Origin: an uncultured Paracoccus sp.
GTDB lineage: Bacteria; Pseudomonadota; Alphaproteobacteria; Rhodobacterales; Rhodobacteraceae
Assembly (NCBI RefSeq): GCF_947496875.1
Contig: NZ_CANMEH010000002.1
Coordinates: 310,001 to 374,000 of the forward strand
Length of the DNA stretch: 64,000 bases
Direction of reading: 5' to 3'
This document shows positions 18,112 through 27,149 of this stretch, piece after piece (position 1 is the first letter of the stretch; every line of letters begins with the position of its first letter). Below the pieces are notes generated by a model. It was not told where the DNA came from. It ran no database searches and saw nothing but the letters and a program-made list of their open reading frames with translations. The position numbers and the translations under genes are program-made.

Positions 18112-18348
18112 TCAGGCAGTCGCGCCCTGGATGAACTTCACCGCATCGCCGAAGGTCTGGATGGTTTCGGCGGCATCGTCCGGGATCTCGATCCCGAATT
18201 CCTCTTCGAACGCCATGACCAGCTCGACCGTGTCCAGCGAGTCCGCGCCCAGATCGTCGATGAACGAAGCGCCTTCCGTCACCTTGTCCTCGTCGACGCC
18301 CAGATGTTCGACAACGATCTTCTTCACGCGATCAGCGATATCGCTCAT
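18112..18348 (-). CDS. acpP: Acyl carrier protein
   Basis: A 78-residue acidic protein identical in layout to AcpP. The phosphopantetheine attachment site is Ser37 in [13 protein letters not shown], and the acidic recognition helix II follows ([15 protein letters not shown]). It carries growing acyl chains for fatty-acid, lipid A and phospholipid synthesis. A GAGGAATGAG ribosome site precedes the ATG. It is downstream of fabD and fabG on the same strand but has a 158-bp gap with its own likely promoter. fabF, which often follows acpP, is not here. Confidence 0.97.
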   Translation of the reverse strand: MSDIADRVKKIVVEHLGVDEDKVTEGASFIDDLGADSLDTVELVMAFEEEFGIEIPDDAAETIQTFGDAVKFIQGATA

Positions 18349-18440
18349 GTCTCATTCCTCAGTTGCGGGCCTTCCGCCCGGATCTGGCCGGCCTTGGCCG
18401 GTTGCAGCCGCGGGCGGATCCCCTGCGGCCTTGGTCCGGG

Positions 18441-18468
18441 CATATAGCAACGCCGTCGCGCTCTGCAA
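18441..18468 (-). promoter_or_regulatory. Probable acpP promoter
   Basis: Leftward TTGCAG (18468-18463) and TATATG (18446-18441) with a 16-base spacer, in the fabG-acpP gap. The leader then includes the inverted repeat CCGGCCAAGGCCGG (18401-18388). Confidence 0.4.
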
Positions 18469-18506
18469 CTGCTTTCCCTGTAGTGGATTCATGAACGCCG
18501 GCCGGC

Positions 18507-19244
18507 TCAGATCATCGCCATCCCGCCATTCACATGCAGGGTCGCGCCGGTGACGTAACCGGCGGCCGGGCTGGCCAGATACAGGACGGCCGCGGCGATC
18601 TCGTCGGCCGATCCCATCCGCCCGGCCGGGATCTGGGCAAGGATGCGCGCCTTCTGGTCGTCGTCAAGCTTGTTGGTCATCGCCGTCTCGATGAACCCCG
18701 GCGCCACGCAGTTGACCGTGATGCCGCGGCTGGCCACCTCGTAGGCCAGGCTCTTTGACATGCCAACCAGACCCGCCTTGGCCGCGGCGTAGTTGCCCTG
18801 GCCCGGATTGCCGGTCGTCCCCACCACGCTGGTGATGCTGACGATGCGCCCCCAGCGCGCCTTCATCATGCCGCGCAGTACCGCGCGGGCCAGGCGGAAC
18901 GACGAGGTCAGGTTGACGTCCAGCACCTGCGCCCATTCGTCGTCCGACATGCGCATGAACAGGTTATCGCGGGTGATCCCGGCATTGTTGACGAGGATGT
19001 CGATCCGACCCGCAACCTCGGCCGCCTTCTTCGGCAATGCCTCGACCGCCTGCGGATCGGACAGATCGGCGGTGACCACATGGGTCCGTTCGCCCAGCCG
19101 GTAGGCCAGTTCGTGCAGTGGCGCCTCGCGCGTGCCCGACAGCACGACCGCGGCGCCGGCCGCGTGCAGCGTCGCCGCAACCGCGCTGCCGATGCCCCCC
19201 GACGCGCCGGTGACGAGCGCGGTCTTTCCGCTCAGATCGAACAT
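18507..19244 (-). CDS. fabG: 3-oxoacyl-[acyl-carrier-protein] reductase
   Basis: A 245-residue short-chain dehydrogenase that reduces 3-oxoacyl-ACP with NADPH in fatty-acid elongation. The cofactor motif TGASGGIG is at 12-19, NNAG at 86-89, and the catalytic residues are S139, Y152 and K156 (GNYAAAKAG). The C-terminal GYVTGATLHVNGGMAM is typical of FabG. It lies 57 bp downstream of fabD and upstream of acpP, the standard fab order. Confidence 0.95.
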   Translation of the reverse strand: MFDLSGKTALVTGASGGIGSAVAATLHAAGAAVVLSGTREAPLHELAYRLGERTHVVTADLSDPQAVEALPKKAAEVAGRIDILVNNAGITRDNLFMRMSDDEWAQVLDVNLTSSFRLARAVLRGMMKARWGRIVSITSVVGTTGNPGQGNYAAAKAGLVGMSKSLAYEVASRGITVNCVAPGFIETAMTNKLDDDQKARILAQIPAGRMGSADEIAAAVLYLASPAAGYVTGATLHVNGGMAMI

Positions 19245-19301
19245 CCTGTCTTCCTTTCAGATCGGAAAGCCGCGCCCCCGCACCCGGCGGGGACCGGCCT
19301 T

Positions 19302-20231
19302 TCAGCCTTTCAGCGCCGCGATGTCGTCGGGGGTGCCGATCGCACGGGTCTCGGCGCCCGGGGCGATCCGACGGATCATGCCCGACAGCGCCTTGCCGGC
19401 GCCGATTTCCCAGAATTCGGTCACGCCCGCATCGCTCATGAACCCGACCGATTCACGCCAGCGCACCGCCCCGGTCACCTGTTCCACCAGCAGCCGGCGG
19501 ATCGCGCCCGGCATCGTCACCGGCTCGGCCGAGACGTTCGCCACCACGGGCACCACCGGCTCGCTGATCTCGACCCCGGCCAGCGCATCCGCCATCACGG
19601 CGGCGGCAGGTTGCATCAGCGAACAATGGAACGGCGCCGAAACCGGCAGCATCACCGCGCGCTTGGCGCCCCGTTCCTTGGCCAGCGCCGCGGCGCGCTC
19701 GACCGCGTCCTTGTGCCCGGAAATCACCACCTGTGCGGGATCGTTGTCGTTGGCGGCCTGACACACCTCGTCGCCCGCCGCGTCGCGGGCAAGCTGGTCG
19801 ACCGCAGCAAAGTCCAGCCCCATGATCGCGGCCATCGCGCCCTGACCGACCGGAACCGCTTCCTGCATCGCGGTCCCGCGCATCGCCAGCAGACGCGCCG
19901 TGTCCGACAGCGTCAGCGCCCCCGCGGCGCATAGCGCCGAATATTCGCCCAGGCTGTGGCCGGCCACATAAGCTGTGTCGGCAATCGAAAATCCCTCGCT
20001 CTCCAGCGCTCGCAGCGCGGCGATGGAGGTTGCCATCAGGGCGGGCTGGGCATTGCGCGTCAGGGTCAGCGTCTGGATGTCGCCATCCCAGATCAGCCGG
20101 GACAGGTCCTCGCCCAATGCGGTGTCGACTTCCTCGAACACTGCGCGGGCAGCGGGATAGCTGTCGGCCAGAGCCTTGCCCATCCCGATCGTCTGCGCAC
20201 CCTGCCCCGGAAAAACGAATGCCCGCATCAT
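19302..20231 (-). CDS. fabD: Malonyl-CoA:ACP transacylase
   Basis: A 309-residue FabD, loading malonyl units onto ACP. The nucleophile is Ser93 in GHSLGE and the partner His is H202 in APFHCSLM; FVFPGQGAQ begins the protein. Two tandem ATGs (20231 and 20228) are possible; the longer is given. An open frame upstream to 20540 is noncoding and runs into ndk. It is the first gene of the fab cluster. Confidence 0.95.
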   Translation of the reverse strand: MMRAFVFPGQGAQTIGMGKALADSYPAARAVFEEVDTALGEDLSRLIWDGDIQTLTLTRNAQPALMATSIAALRALESEGFSIADTAYVAGHSLGEYSALCAAGALTLSDTARLLAMRGTAMQEAVPVGQGAMAAIMGLDFAAVDQLARDAAGDEVCQAANDNDPAQVVISGHKDAVERAAALAKERGAKRAVMLPVSAPFHCSLMQPAAAVMADALAGVEISEPVVPVVANVSAEPVTMPGAIRRLLVEQVTGAVRWRESVGFMSDAGVTEFWEIGAGKALSGMIRRIAPGAETRAIGTPDDIAALKG

Positions 20232-20304
20232 GCCACCCTGTCCTGTTCCGGACGGGATAGCCGCTGGGGCCGGGGCAGGCAACCGCGTCGCGGCGCCGCG
20301 CCGG

Positions 20305-20334
20305 CAAAGAAAGGGCCGCCCCCAGGACGGCCCC
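20305..20334 (-). terminator. Terminator downstream of ndk
   Basis: On the minus strand GGGCCG (20333-20328) and CGGCCC (20318-20313) form a stem, with partial further pairing in the loop, followed by TTTCTTT. It lies 25 bases after the ndk stop and separates ndk from fabD. Confidence 0.7.
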
Positions 20335-20358
20335 GATGTCGGAAACTCTGCCGGCGGC

Positions 20359-20781
20359 TCAGCCGACGAGTTCGAGTCCCGAGAAGAAGAAGGCGATCTC
20401 TTCCCGGGCGGTTTCGGGTGCATCCGATCCGTGCACGGAATTCTCGCCGACCGACGTCGCGAACTCCTTGCGGATCGTTCCGGGGGCGGCATCGGCGGGG
20501 TTGGTCGCGCCCATGACCTCGCGGTTCTTGGTGATGGCATTCTCGCCTTCCAGAACCTGCACCACGACCGGACCCGATGCCATGAAATCGCGCAGCTCGG
20601 CGAAGAAGGGGCGATCCTTGTGCACCTCGTAGAACTTGCCGGCCTGCTCAGGGGTCAGGTGGATGCGTTTCTGGGCGACGATGCGCAGCCCTGCATCTTC
20701 GAACTTCTGGTTGATCTTGCCGGTCAGGTTGCGCTTGGTCGCATCCGGCTTGATGATGGAAAGTGTACGTTCGACGGCCAT
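20359..20781 (-). CDS. ndk: Nucleoside diphosphate kinase
   Basis: A 140-residue NDK that equilibrates NTP and NDP pools through a phosphohistidine. The active His is H117 in [12 protein letters not shown]. The N-terminus [16 protein letters not shown] and the nucleotide-site [17 protein letters not shown] are diagnostic. The start at 20781 is the family start; longer frames upstream are noncoding. It is a single-gene unit with its own terminator. Confidence 0.97.
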   Translation of the reverse strand: MAVERTLSIIKPDATKRNLTGKINQKFEDAGLRIVAQKRIHLTPEQAGKFYEVHKDRPFFAELRDFMASGPVVVQVLEGENAITKNREVMGATNPADAAPGTIRKEFATSVGENSVHGSDAPETAREEIAFFFSGLELVG

Positions 20782-20972
20782 GATGTCCTTGGTCCTACGG
20801 GTGTTGCGTCGGCAGCGCGGTATCACGTGGAACACGGGTATGGAACCCGCGCGCCGGGCCGATGCCCCGACGTATCCAACGTTCGGGCCGCACCCCACGA
20901 TGACGCAGGCGTGCCCCACGACTGCCGGCGGCCGCGGTTGACCGCGGCACGGGCTTGGGGCAATGCCCCGCC

Positions 20973-22835
20973 ATGCTGCGCATCGACGACATATCCTACT
21001 CCATTGCCGGGCGTTCGCTGTTCCGCAATGCCTCCGCGGCGATCCCCGACGGGCACAAGGTCGGGCTGGTGGGACCGAACGGCGCGGGCAAGACGACGCT
21101 GTTCCGGCTGATCCGCGGCGAGCTTGCGCTGGATGGCGGGTCGATCACCCTGCCGGCGCGGGCCCGGATCGGCGGCGTGGCGCAGGAAAGCGCGGCCACC
21201 CGGGACACGGTGCTGGACAGCGTACTGGCTGCCGACACCGAACGCCACTCCCTGCTGGCCGAATCCGAGACCGCCACAGATCCGCACCGCATCGCCGAGA
21301 TACAGACGCGCCTGGCCGACATCGACGCGTGGTCGGCCGAGGGACGGGCGGCCGCGATCTTGCAGGGGCTCGGGTTCTCGACCGATGATCAGCAGCGCCC
21401 CACCGCCGATTTTTCCGGCGGATGGCGGATGCGGATGGCGCTGGCGGGGGTCTTGTTCGCGCGTCCCGACCTGCTGCTTCTGGACGAGCCGACCAACTAC
21501 CTCGATCTGGAAGGCGCCCTCTGGCTGGAAGGCTATCTGGCGCGCTATCCGCACACGGTGATCGTGATCAGCCATGATCGCGGCCTGCTGAACCGCGCGG
21601 TCGGATCGATCCTGCATGTCGAGAACCAGAAGCTGACGCTGTATACCGGTGGCTACGACGCGTTTGCGCGACTGCGGGCCGAGCGTCGCGCCCTGCAGGC
21701 CGCCGAGGCGAAGAAGCAGGACGCCCGCCGCGCCCATCTGCAAAGCTTCGTGGATCGATTCAGGGCCAAGGCGACGAAGGCCGCGCAGGCGCAGTCTCGG
21801 CTGAAGGCGCTGGCCCGGATGGAGCCGATCACCGCGCCGGAAGAGGCGCGGCTGCACCGCTTCACCTTTCCGCAGCCCGACCAGTTGTCCCCGCCGATTC
21901 TGGCGCTGGACGGCGTCTCGGTCGGCTATGAGGGCACACCGGTGCTACGGCAGCTGGACCTGCGCATCGACCAGGACGATCGCATCGCGCTGCTGGGGCG
22001 AAACGGGCAGGGGAAGTCGACGCTCTCCAAGCTGCTGGCGGGACGGCTCGATCCGCTTTCCGGCAGCATCGCCCGATCCTCGAAACTGCGCGTCGGCTAT
22101 TTCGCCCAGCATCAGGTGGATGAGTTGCACCTGGACGATACCCCGTTGACCCATGTGCGGCGCCTGCGCCCGGATGAGGCACCTGCCCGGCTGCGCGCCC
22201 GACTGGCCGGGTTCGGCCTGATGGAGGCGCAGGCCGAAACCCGCGTGGGCGCGCTGTCGGGGGGGCAGAAGGCACGCCTGTCGCTGCTGCTGGCCACGAT
22301 CGACGCACCGCATCTGCTGATCCTGGACGAGCCGACGAACCATCTGGACATCGAAAGCCGCGAGGCGCTGACCGAGGCGCTGAACAGCTATACCGGCGCG
22401 GTGGTCCTGGTCAGCCACGACATGCACCTGCTGGAACTTGTGGCCGACCGCCTGTGGCTGGTCGCCGCCGGGGGCGTCGCCCCCTATCCGCATGATCTGG
22501 ACAGCTACCGCGCCTCGCTGCTGTCCGGGGAGGACGGCAGGGAGCCGCCGGGCAACGCTGTGGCACCGTCGCGCCCGTCGCCCCGGCGCGGTGCGCGCGA
22601 CCGGATCCTGGATCTGCGGGCCGAGGTCAGACGCAGCGAGGAACGGGTCGAAAAGCTGACCGCGATGCTGGACCGCATCGCGGGGAAGATGGCCGATCCG
22701 GAACTCTACGACAATCCTGCGGAGGCCGAGAAATGGGGGCGTAAGCACGCCGAGGCAACAGCCGCCCTGCCCCGCGCCGAAGAGTTGTGGCTGACGGCAC
22801 TGGAACGGCTGGAGGCGGCCGAGCGCGGCGCCTGA
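20973..22835 (+). CDS. ABC-F family ATPase
   Basis: A 620-residue soluble protein with two ABC domains and no membrane segments. The first has GPNGAGKTT and [12 protein letters not shown], the second [21 protein letters not shown] and [15 protein letters not shown]. Between them is the charged interdomain linker (about 230-300). A C-terminal coiled-coil region (about 545-620) makes it YheS/Uup-like. ABC-F proteins act on the ribosome or, in the Uup type, on nucleic acid; which applies here is not readable. ATG at 20973 is the family start. Confidence 0.9.
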   Translation: MLRIDDISYSIAGRSLFRNASAAIPDGHKVGLVGPNGAGKTTLFRLIRGELALDGGSITLPARARIGGVAQESAATRDTVLDSVLAADTERHSLLAESETATDPHRIAEIQTRLADIDAWSAEGRAAAILQGLGFSTDDQQRPTADFSGGWRMRMALAGVLFARPDLLLLDEPTNYLDLEGALWLEGYLARYPHTVIVISHDRGLLNRAVGSILHVENQKLTLYTGGYDAFARLRAERRALQAAEAKKQDARRAHLQSFVDRFRAKATKAAQAQSRLKALARMEPITAPEEARLHRFTFPQPDQLSPPILALDGVSVGYEGTPVLRQLDLRIDQDDRIALLGRNGQGKSTLSKLLAGRLDPLSGSIARSSKLRVGYFAQHQVDELHLDDTPLTHVRRLRPDEAPARLRARLAGFGLMEAQAETRVGALSGGQKARLSLLLATIDAPHLLILDEPTNHLDIESREALTEALNSYTGAVVLVSHDMHLLELVADRLWLVAAGGVAPYPHDLDSYRASLLSGEDGREPPGNAVAPSRPSPRRGARDRILDLRAEVRRSEERVEKLTAMLDRIAGKMADPELYDNPAEAEKWGRKHAEATAALPRAEELWLTALERLEAAERGA

Positions 22836-22985
22836 CCGCATGCCAGTCGAAGCAGGAGCGGCGCCACGCCGCAGCGAATCCGCAACACAGGAGCGGAATT
22901 GAAAGGGGCGGTGCGCGCGCGGCTTGGAATCGCGTCGCGCGCGATGCATGCCATTCGCAAGCACACCCTGAAGAGGCCCCCCTCG

Positions 22986-23735
22986 ATGACCAATCTGCTG
23001 CCGATGTCGGCCATCCTGCTTGCCGCCTCGGTCATGGCGGCACCGGCACAGGCGCAGGATGGCTGGGGCTTCGCGGCTGACGTCGGCCTCGGCGCGGATT
23101 ACGGGCCGGACTGGATGGGGTCGGACGAGCGCGACGCATCGCCCTGGGTGATCTTTCGCAATGTCGACCTGACCCGGCCGGGGCAGGCGCTGACCCGCGA
23201 CGGCTCGGCCGACGGTCTGGCGATCTCGCCGTCATTCGCCTATCGCGCGGCGCGGGACGCGGATGACAGCCCGGCCCTTGCCGGGCTGCCCGACATCGAT
23301 GCAGCAGGCGAACTGGGCGCGCAGCTGAAATATTCGCTTGGCAACGGGTTCGGCTATGTGGCGGCCCGCAAGGGCTTCGGCGGTCACGAGGGCATCGTCG
23401 GCGAGGTCGGTGCCAAGTACCGATTCAGCCCCAGCGAGCGGCTGACACTGTGGGCGGGGGCCGAGGCAGGCTTCGGCAACGAGGAATTCGTCGACCGCTA
23501 TTTCGGCGTGGCATCGGCGGACCCGCTGGTGCCGGGCCATGCACCGGATGGCGGCATCTATTCTCATGCCCTGTCGCTGGAGGGGCGCTATGCGCTGACC
23601 GACAGCCTGGCCGTGCTGGGCGAGGCGCGTTACACCGAACTGACGGGCGACGCCGCTGACGCGCCGTTCATTCAGGACACCGCGCAGCCGTCGGTCCGGC
23701 TCGGGCTGGTCCACCGGTTCAACTTCCGCTTCTGA
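22986..23735 (+). CDS. MipA/OmpV family outer-membrane protein
   Basis: A 249-residue predicted beta-barrel. The signal peptide ends VMAAPAQAQ, the mature part begins WGFAADVGLGADYGPDWMGS, and alternating aromatic/hydrophobic strands run to the C-terminal Phe (HRFNFRF), the outer-membrane insertion signature. MipA/OmpV proteins are scaffolding or porin-like proteins of uncertain function. ATG at 22986 is preferred because GAAGAGG lies upstream and the signal peptide starts there; an in-frame ATG at 22944 would put a basic stretch ahead of it. Confidence 0.8.
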   Translation: MTNLLPMSAILLAASVMAAPAQAQDGWGFAADVGLGADYGPDWMGSDERDASPWVIFRNVDLTRPGQALTRDGSADGLAISPSFAYRAARDADDSPALAGLPDIDAAGELGAQLKYSLGNGFGYVAARKGFGGHEGIVGEVGAKYRFSPSERLTLWAGAEAGFGNEEFVDRYFGVASADPLVPGHAPDGGIYSHALSLEGRYALTDSLAVLGEARYTELTGDAADAPFIQDTAQPSVRLGLVHRFNFRF

Positions 23736-23809
23736 CGCTTGGCGCCGGGTCACCGGCCCGCTGCAAAGGCGGTCTCAATCGGGGTTTTCCTGCGGCGCCT
23801 GAACCCTTA

Positions 23810-23833
23810 TATAATTGCTCGGGAATAACGAGC
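23810..23833 (+). promoter_or_regulatory. Consensus -10 box and dyad upstream of the SufT-like gene
   Basis: A perfect TATAAT at 23810-23815 is followed at once by GCTCG (23817-23821) and CGAGC (23829-23833), an inverted repeat over the expected transcription start. The -35 region is not clear. The ATG follows at 23847. Confidence 0.45.
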
Positions 23834-23846
23834 TGGGGTCAGCACC

Positions 23847-24275
23847 ATGGACGATGCATATTCTTCCGCGCAGGCGCGACCGGCGCAAACCCCGTCCGCG
23901 CCGCCGCAGGTTTCCGCGACCGGGATTGATCAGGCAGAGGGCACCCCGCTGATCGCGCCATCGACGGTCGACCATCCGCTGTACGAGCAGGTGGTGGAGG
24001 CATGCAAGACCGTCTATGATCCTGAAATTCCAGTCAACATCTACGATCTTGGCCTGATCTATACGATCCAGATCGATGATGAGAACGCGGTGCGGATCGT
24101 CATGACGCTGACCGCGCCCGGCTGCCCCGTGGCTGGCGAAATGCCGGGTTGGGTCGCCGACGCGGTCGAGCCGCTGCCGGGTGTGCGCCAGGTCGATGTC
24201 GAGATGACGTTCCAGCCGCAATGGGGCATGGACATGATGTCGGACGAGGCGCGGCTGGAACTCGGCTTCATGTGA
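23847..24275 (+). CDS. SufT-like Fe-S cluster assembly protein (DUF59/MIP18)
   Basis: A 142-residue protein. A disordered Ala/Pro-rich N-terminus (about 1-40) precedes a DUF59 domain with VYDPEIPVNIYDLGLIY, the reactive-Cys motif TAPGCPVAGEMP, and QPQWGMDMMSDEARLELGFM at the end. This is the layout of the SUF-associated assembly protein of alphaproteobacteria, which helps mature Fe-S proteins. It stands alone here with a strong -10 box and dyad, not inside a suf operon. Confidence 0.88.
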   Translation: MDDAYSSAQARPAQTPSAPPQVSATGIDQAEGTPLIAPSTVDHPLYEQVVEACKTVYDPEIPVNIYDLGLIYTIQIDDENAVRIVMTLTAPGCPVAGEMPGWVADAVEPLPGVRQVDVEMTFQPQWGMDMMSDEARLELGFM

Positions 24276-24293
24276 CAGCCGGGGGTGCGCCGG

Positions 24294-25841
24294 TCACACG
24301 CCGGCGGCCTCGGGTGCCAGGGCAAGCGGCGCAGGTTCCACTGTCAGATCGTCGATGGACAGGCCGGACTGCGGCCGGGCGAGCCGCGCCCGTGTCACCC
24401 AGAACAGCCGGTCCTGCGCCCGGGTGATCGCGACATAGGCCAGACGTTTCCACAGGGGCAGGCCGGCCTCGGTCCGATTCGACCAGGCCGCCGCGGCGAT
24501 GTCGGGGGCGAAGACCTGAACGTCGGGCCACTGCGAGCCCTGCGCCTTGTGGATCGTGACCGCCGCACCGTGCAGGAACGCCGCCCCCATCCGCGCCGCC
24601 GAAGCGATGAACGGATCATCCACGTCCGGCGTCTCGATCTTGATGATCGACGCGGCTGAAATCCGCGGCTCGTCAGCGCCGATCACGTGCAGCCGGGCGA
24701 AGCCCGGCTTCTTGCCCGGCCCCAGATAGATCACCTGCGCGCCCTTGATCAGCCCGCGGGCTTCCAGATCTATCCGCTTCTTGCGGTGCTTCAGCGGCAG
24801 TTCGATCCCGTCGCAGATCAGCGGCTCGCCTGGCAGCAGCGCGTCGCCCGGCGCGCCATGTGCCGCGCGAAAGGCGCTGATCAGCCGAACCCGCGTTGCA
24901 TTGCGCCAGACCAGCACGGGGCTGCGCGCCATCAGGTCGCTTTCCACGCGTTCCGCCCAGATCACCCGGTCGTCGCGAGACGCCGCGTCGCGGACCAGAT
25001 CCTCGAACCTGGCGAAATCGACGCTATCGTCCCCCAGCGCGTGCGCGAGGTCGAGGATCGGGTTGCCCTCGACCTGGCGGTGGATGCGGTTCAGCGTCAG
25101 CTTTTGCGACGTGGCCAGCCGGTCGAACACCATGTCGCCAGACTGCCCGACCGGCGCCAACTGCGCGGGATCGCCGAACAGCACCAGCACGGGGAATATC
25201 TCGCGCAGATCGTCGAACTGACGTTCGTCCAGCATCGACGCCTCGTCGATCAACCCGATGTCCAGCGCCTCGTCGCGGCGCTTCCAGCCTTGGATGAAAT
25301 CGGATCCGCGCAGGCCCGCGGCGGCCAACGCCCCGGGGATCGAACCGTAGCGCTGATAGAAGGCCCAGGCCCGGTCGAGCGCGTCGTCCGTCAGATCGGG
25401 GATCGCGGGGCGATCGCCGGTGCCGACCAGCCATTCGGCAAGCCGCTCGTACTCGGGGTCATAGACCGGGGTATACAGGATGCGATGGATCGTGGTCGCC
25501 GGCACGCCACGGGTCCGCAGCACGAACGCCGCCTTGTTGGTCGGGGCCAGCACCGCAACGCTGCGGCGATCCTTGCGCCGCCGTGCCTCGTGGTCGCCGG
25601 TCACGATGTGCACCCCGGCACCCCGCAGCGCGCGAGTCAGTTCGGCCAGCAGCAGCGTCTTGCCCGAACCCGCCTTGCCCAGCACCGCCATCACCCGCGC
25701 CTTGCCGGGTTGGGGCGGCCGAAGCTCTTCCGCCGTCAGGTCGACGCCCGCCTGCGCCAGAATGTCGGCCAGCGCGTCCCAGGCATCGGCCTGGTCGGGC
25801 GACAGCGCATTCGCGTTCTTCAAAAGGGGGGCACCCGGCAT
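24294..25841 (-). CDS. RecD-like superfamily 1 DNA helicase
   Basis: A 515-residue ATP-dependent helicase-like protein. Walker A GKAGSGKTLLL is at about 55-65, Walker B LIDEASMLDE near 219, motif III VLFGDPAQLAPVG, and the C-terminal SF1 motifs VTIHKAQGSQW and YVAITRAQDRLF. This matches the RecD/AAA_30 group without RecB or RecC partners nearby. The role is likely in DNA repair or replication-fork processing. Convergent with the SufT-like gene 18 bp away. The start at 25841 is the first Met of the frame and could be slightly off. Confidence 0.87.
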   Translation of the reverse strand: MPGAPLLKNANALSPDQADAWDALADILAQAGVDLTAEELRPPQPGKARVMAVLGKAGSGKTLLLAELTRALRGAGVHIVTGDHEARRRKDRRSVAVLAPTNKAAFVLRTRGVPATTIHRILYTPVYDPEYERLAEWLVGTGDRPAIPDLTDDALDRAWAFYQRYGSIPGALAAAGLRGSDFIQGWKRRDEALDIGLIDEASMLDERQFDDLREIFPVLVLFGDPAQLAPVGQSGDMVFDRLATSQKLTLNRIHRQVEGNPILDLAHALGDDSVDFARFEDLVRDAASRDDRVIWAERVESDLMARSPVLVWRNATRVRLISAFRAAHGAPGDALLPGEPLICDGIELPLKHRKKRIDLEARGLIKGAQVIYLGPGKKPGFARLHVIGADEPRISAASIIKIETPDVDDPFIASAARMGAAFLHGAAVTIHKAQGSQWPDVQVFAPDIAAAAWSNRTEAGLPLWKRLAYVAITRAQDRLFWVTRARLARPQSGLSIDDLTVEPAPLALAPEAAGV

Positions 25842-26105
25842 CGCGGCATCCTAGCGTCCCCCGGCAGCGCGGCAACCCGCACGAGCAGAAAGGTTGCCTA
25901 GGCGGGTCACGGCACGAACCGGCAGGGCACGATCATGCGTCGAAACGTGACATTCCACGGCCGCCGGATCCCGGCACCCGTACGCGGGCCGGATCCTTTG
26001 GTCGGTGCGGCGCGTTGGCCGGTTGTCTCTGCTGCAACCGCCGGGCGGAGTTCCTGTCCGGCAGGCACCAGAGCGGGACATCAAACGGATGAGAGGGGAC
26101 CCGGA

Positions 26106-26441
26106 ATGCCACGATATCGAACTCGCCAGCGATCGATCCTGCCGTATCTCGTGGTCGCCGGCCTGGGCGCACTGGCGGCGTGGGCGATGAACCGGAGCGA
26201 CTATCTGAGCGCCGATCAACAGCGCCGGGTACGTGCAGGTGGTGCCGGTGGCTCGGGCCCCTCGCGGCGCCATTTCGCAGCGATCTCGCCAAAGGCCGCG
26301 GCGGAGGCCGATGACGCCGCCGATGAATTCGTCCGTCCGGCCGGCCAGGACGCGATGCGGGACCCGCCGAGAGGCTGGGATTCGGTGGATGAGATGGCGG
26401 ACGAATCGTTTCCGGCCAGCGACCCGCCGGCCAATTACTGA
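26106..26441 (+). CDS. Small SFPASDPP-motif protein, unknown function
   Basis: A 111-residue protein. A basic start (MPRYRTRQRS) precedes one hydrophobic helix (about 11-27), a linker rich in Gly/Ala/Arg, then the acidic tail DEMADESFPASDPPANY. A C-terminal SFPASDPP motif recurs in many small proteobacterial proteins, but no biochemical function is known to me. GAGAGGGG lies upstream of the ATG. The 264 bp between this gene and the helicase start hold no gene I can support. Confidence 0.65.
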   Translation: MPRYRTRQRSILPYLVVAGLGALAAWAMNRSDYLSADQQRRVRAGGAGGSGPSRRHFAAISPKAAAEADDAADEFVRPAGQDAMRDPPRGWDSVDEMADESFPASDPPANY

Positions 26442-26673
26442 GCAGCGCGTGGGCGGCAGCGTGGAGGAGCGTGCCGCGCAAGCGCCGCTGACGTGCAAGG
26501 TGAACGCAGCCGCCAGCGGGTCTGACCTTCGCGGCTCATCGTCTTCGTCGGCGAGCCTCGGGAAGAACGGCGCGTGTTCGTCCCGTGATCGGACGGGAAC
26601 GCCAGATCGGTGTGCCCGCCTCCGCAGAGTTTCGGCCGCGACCGGGCACCGGGTCGCCCGCGGCGGTGCGCGC

Positions 26674-26704
26674 AAAGAAAAAGGGCGACCGTTTCCGGCC
26701 GCCC
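26674..26704 (-). terminator. Rho-independent terminator of the cold-shock gene
   Basis: An 8-bp stem (26697-26704 with 26683-26690, one G-U pair on the RNA, loop GGAAAC) is followed on the minus strand by TTTTTCTTT. It lies 25 bases after the csp stop. Confidence 0.85.
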
Positions 26705-26728
26705 CCGATCAGACGAAATCTGCGAAAT

Positions 26729-26935
26729 TCAGGCAAGAGCCAGATTGGTCGCCGATTCGCGGCCGTCACGGCCGGATTCCAGGTCGAAGGTCACGGCCTG
26801 ACCGTCATTCAGCTGACGGATGCCGGCGCGCTCAACGGCCGAAATGTGGACAAAAACGTCATTCTTGCCGCCTTCCGGGGCAATGAATCCGAAACCTTTG
26901 GTGGTGTTGAACCATTTCACGGTGCCTCTGGCCAT
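26729..26935 (-). CDS. Cold-shock family protein (CspA-like)
   Basis: A 68-residue single-domain nucleic-acid chaperone. RNP1 is KGFGFI and RNP2 is VFVHI, within the five-strand OB fold. AAAGGAGA lies 8 bases before the ATG at 26935, so a longer frame start at 26956 is rejected. Whether it is cold-induced or constitutive cannot be told; a leader of about 50 bases with a weak TACAAT box (26997-26992) lies upstream. The gene has its own strong terminator. Confidence 0.93.
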   Translation of the reverse strand: MARGTVKWFNTTKGFGFIAPEGGKNDVFVHISAVERAGIRQLNDGQAVTFDLESGRDGRESATNLALA

Positions 26936-26991
26936 CGTGATATCTCCTTTTGACATGCCATCCGCGACATGCGGTGGCCGGCGCAGTCAGA

Positions 26992-26997
26992 TTGTAT
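26992..26997 (-). promoter_or_regulatory. Possible -10 box of the cold-shock gene
   Basis: TACAAT on the minus strand, 5 of 6 consensus positions, about 57 bases before the start codon. No convincing -35 hexamer is present at 16-18 bases, so confidence is low. Confidence 0.28.
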
Positions 26998-27149
26998 CGA
27001 GAAACTGCGGCCGAAAACGGAGACAGGTCGAACGAAACAAGAGCTTGCCGACCCCATATGGACCAGCGGCGCGCAAAACGCAAGGGGCGGGATGCAGTGA
27101 TCCGCTCCCAAGCGCGGTTGCGGGCAGAGCCCCAACCCTGCCCTCCCGC

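Noticed and set aside
24294..25841. Defence-system helicase
   Set aside because: No nuclease, sensor or other defence gene is adjacent; neighbours are SufT-like and housekeeping genes.
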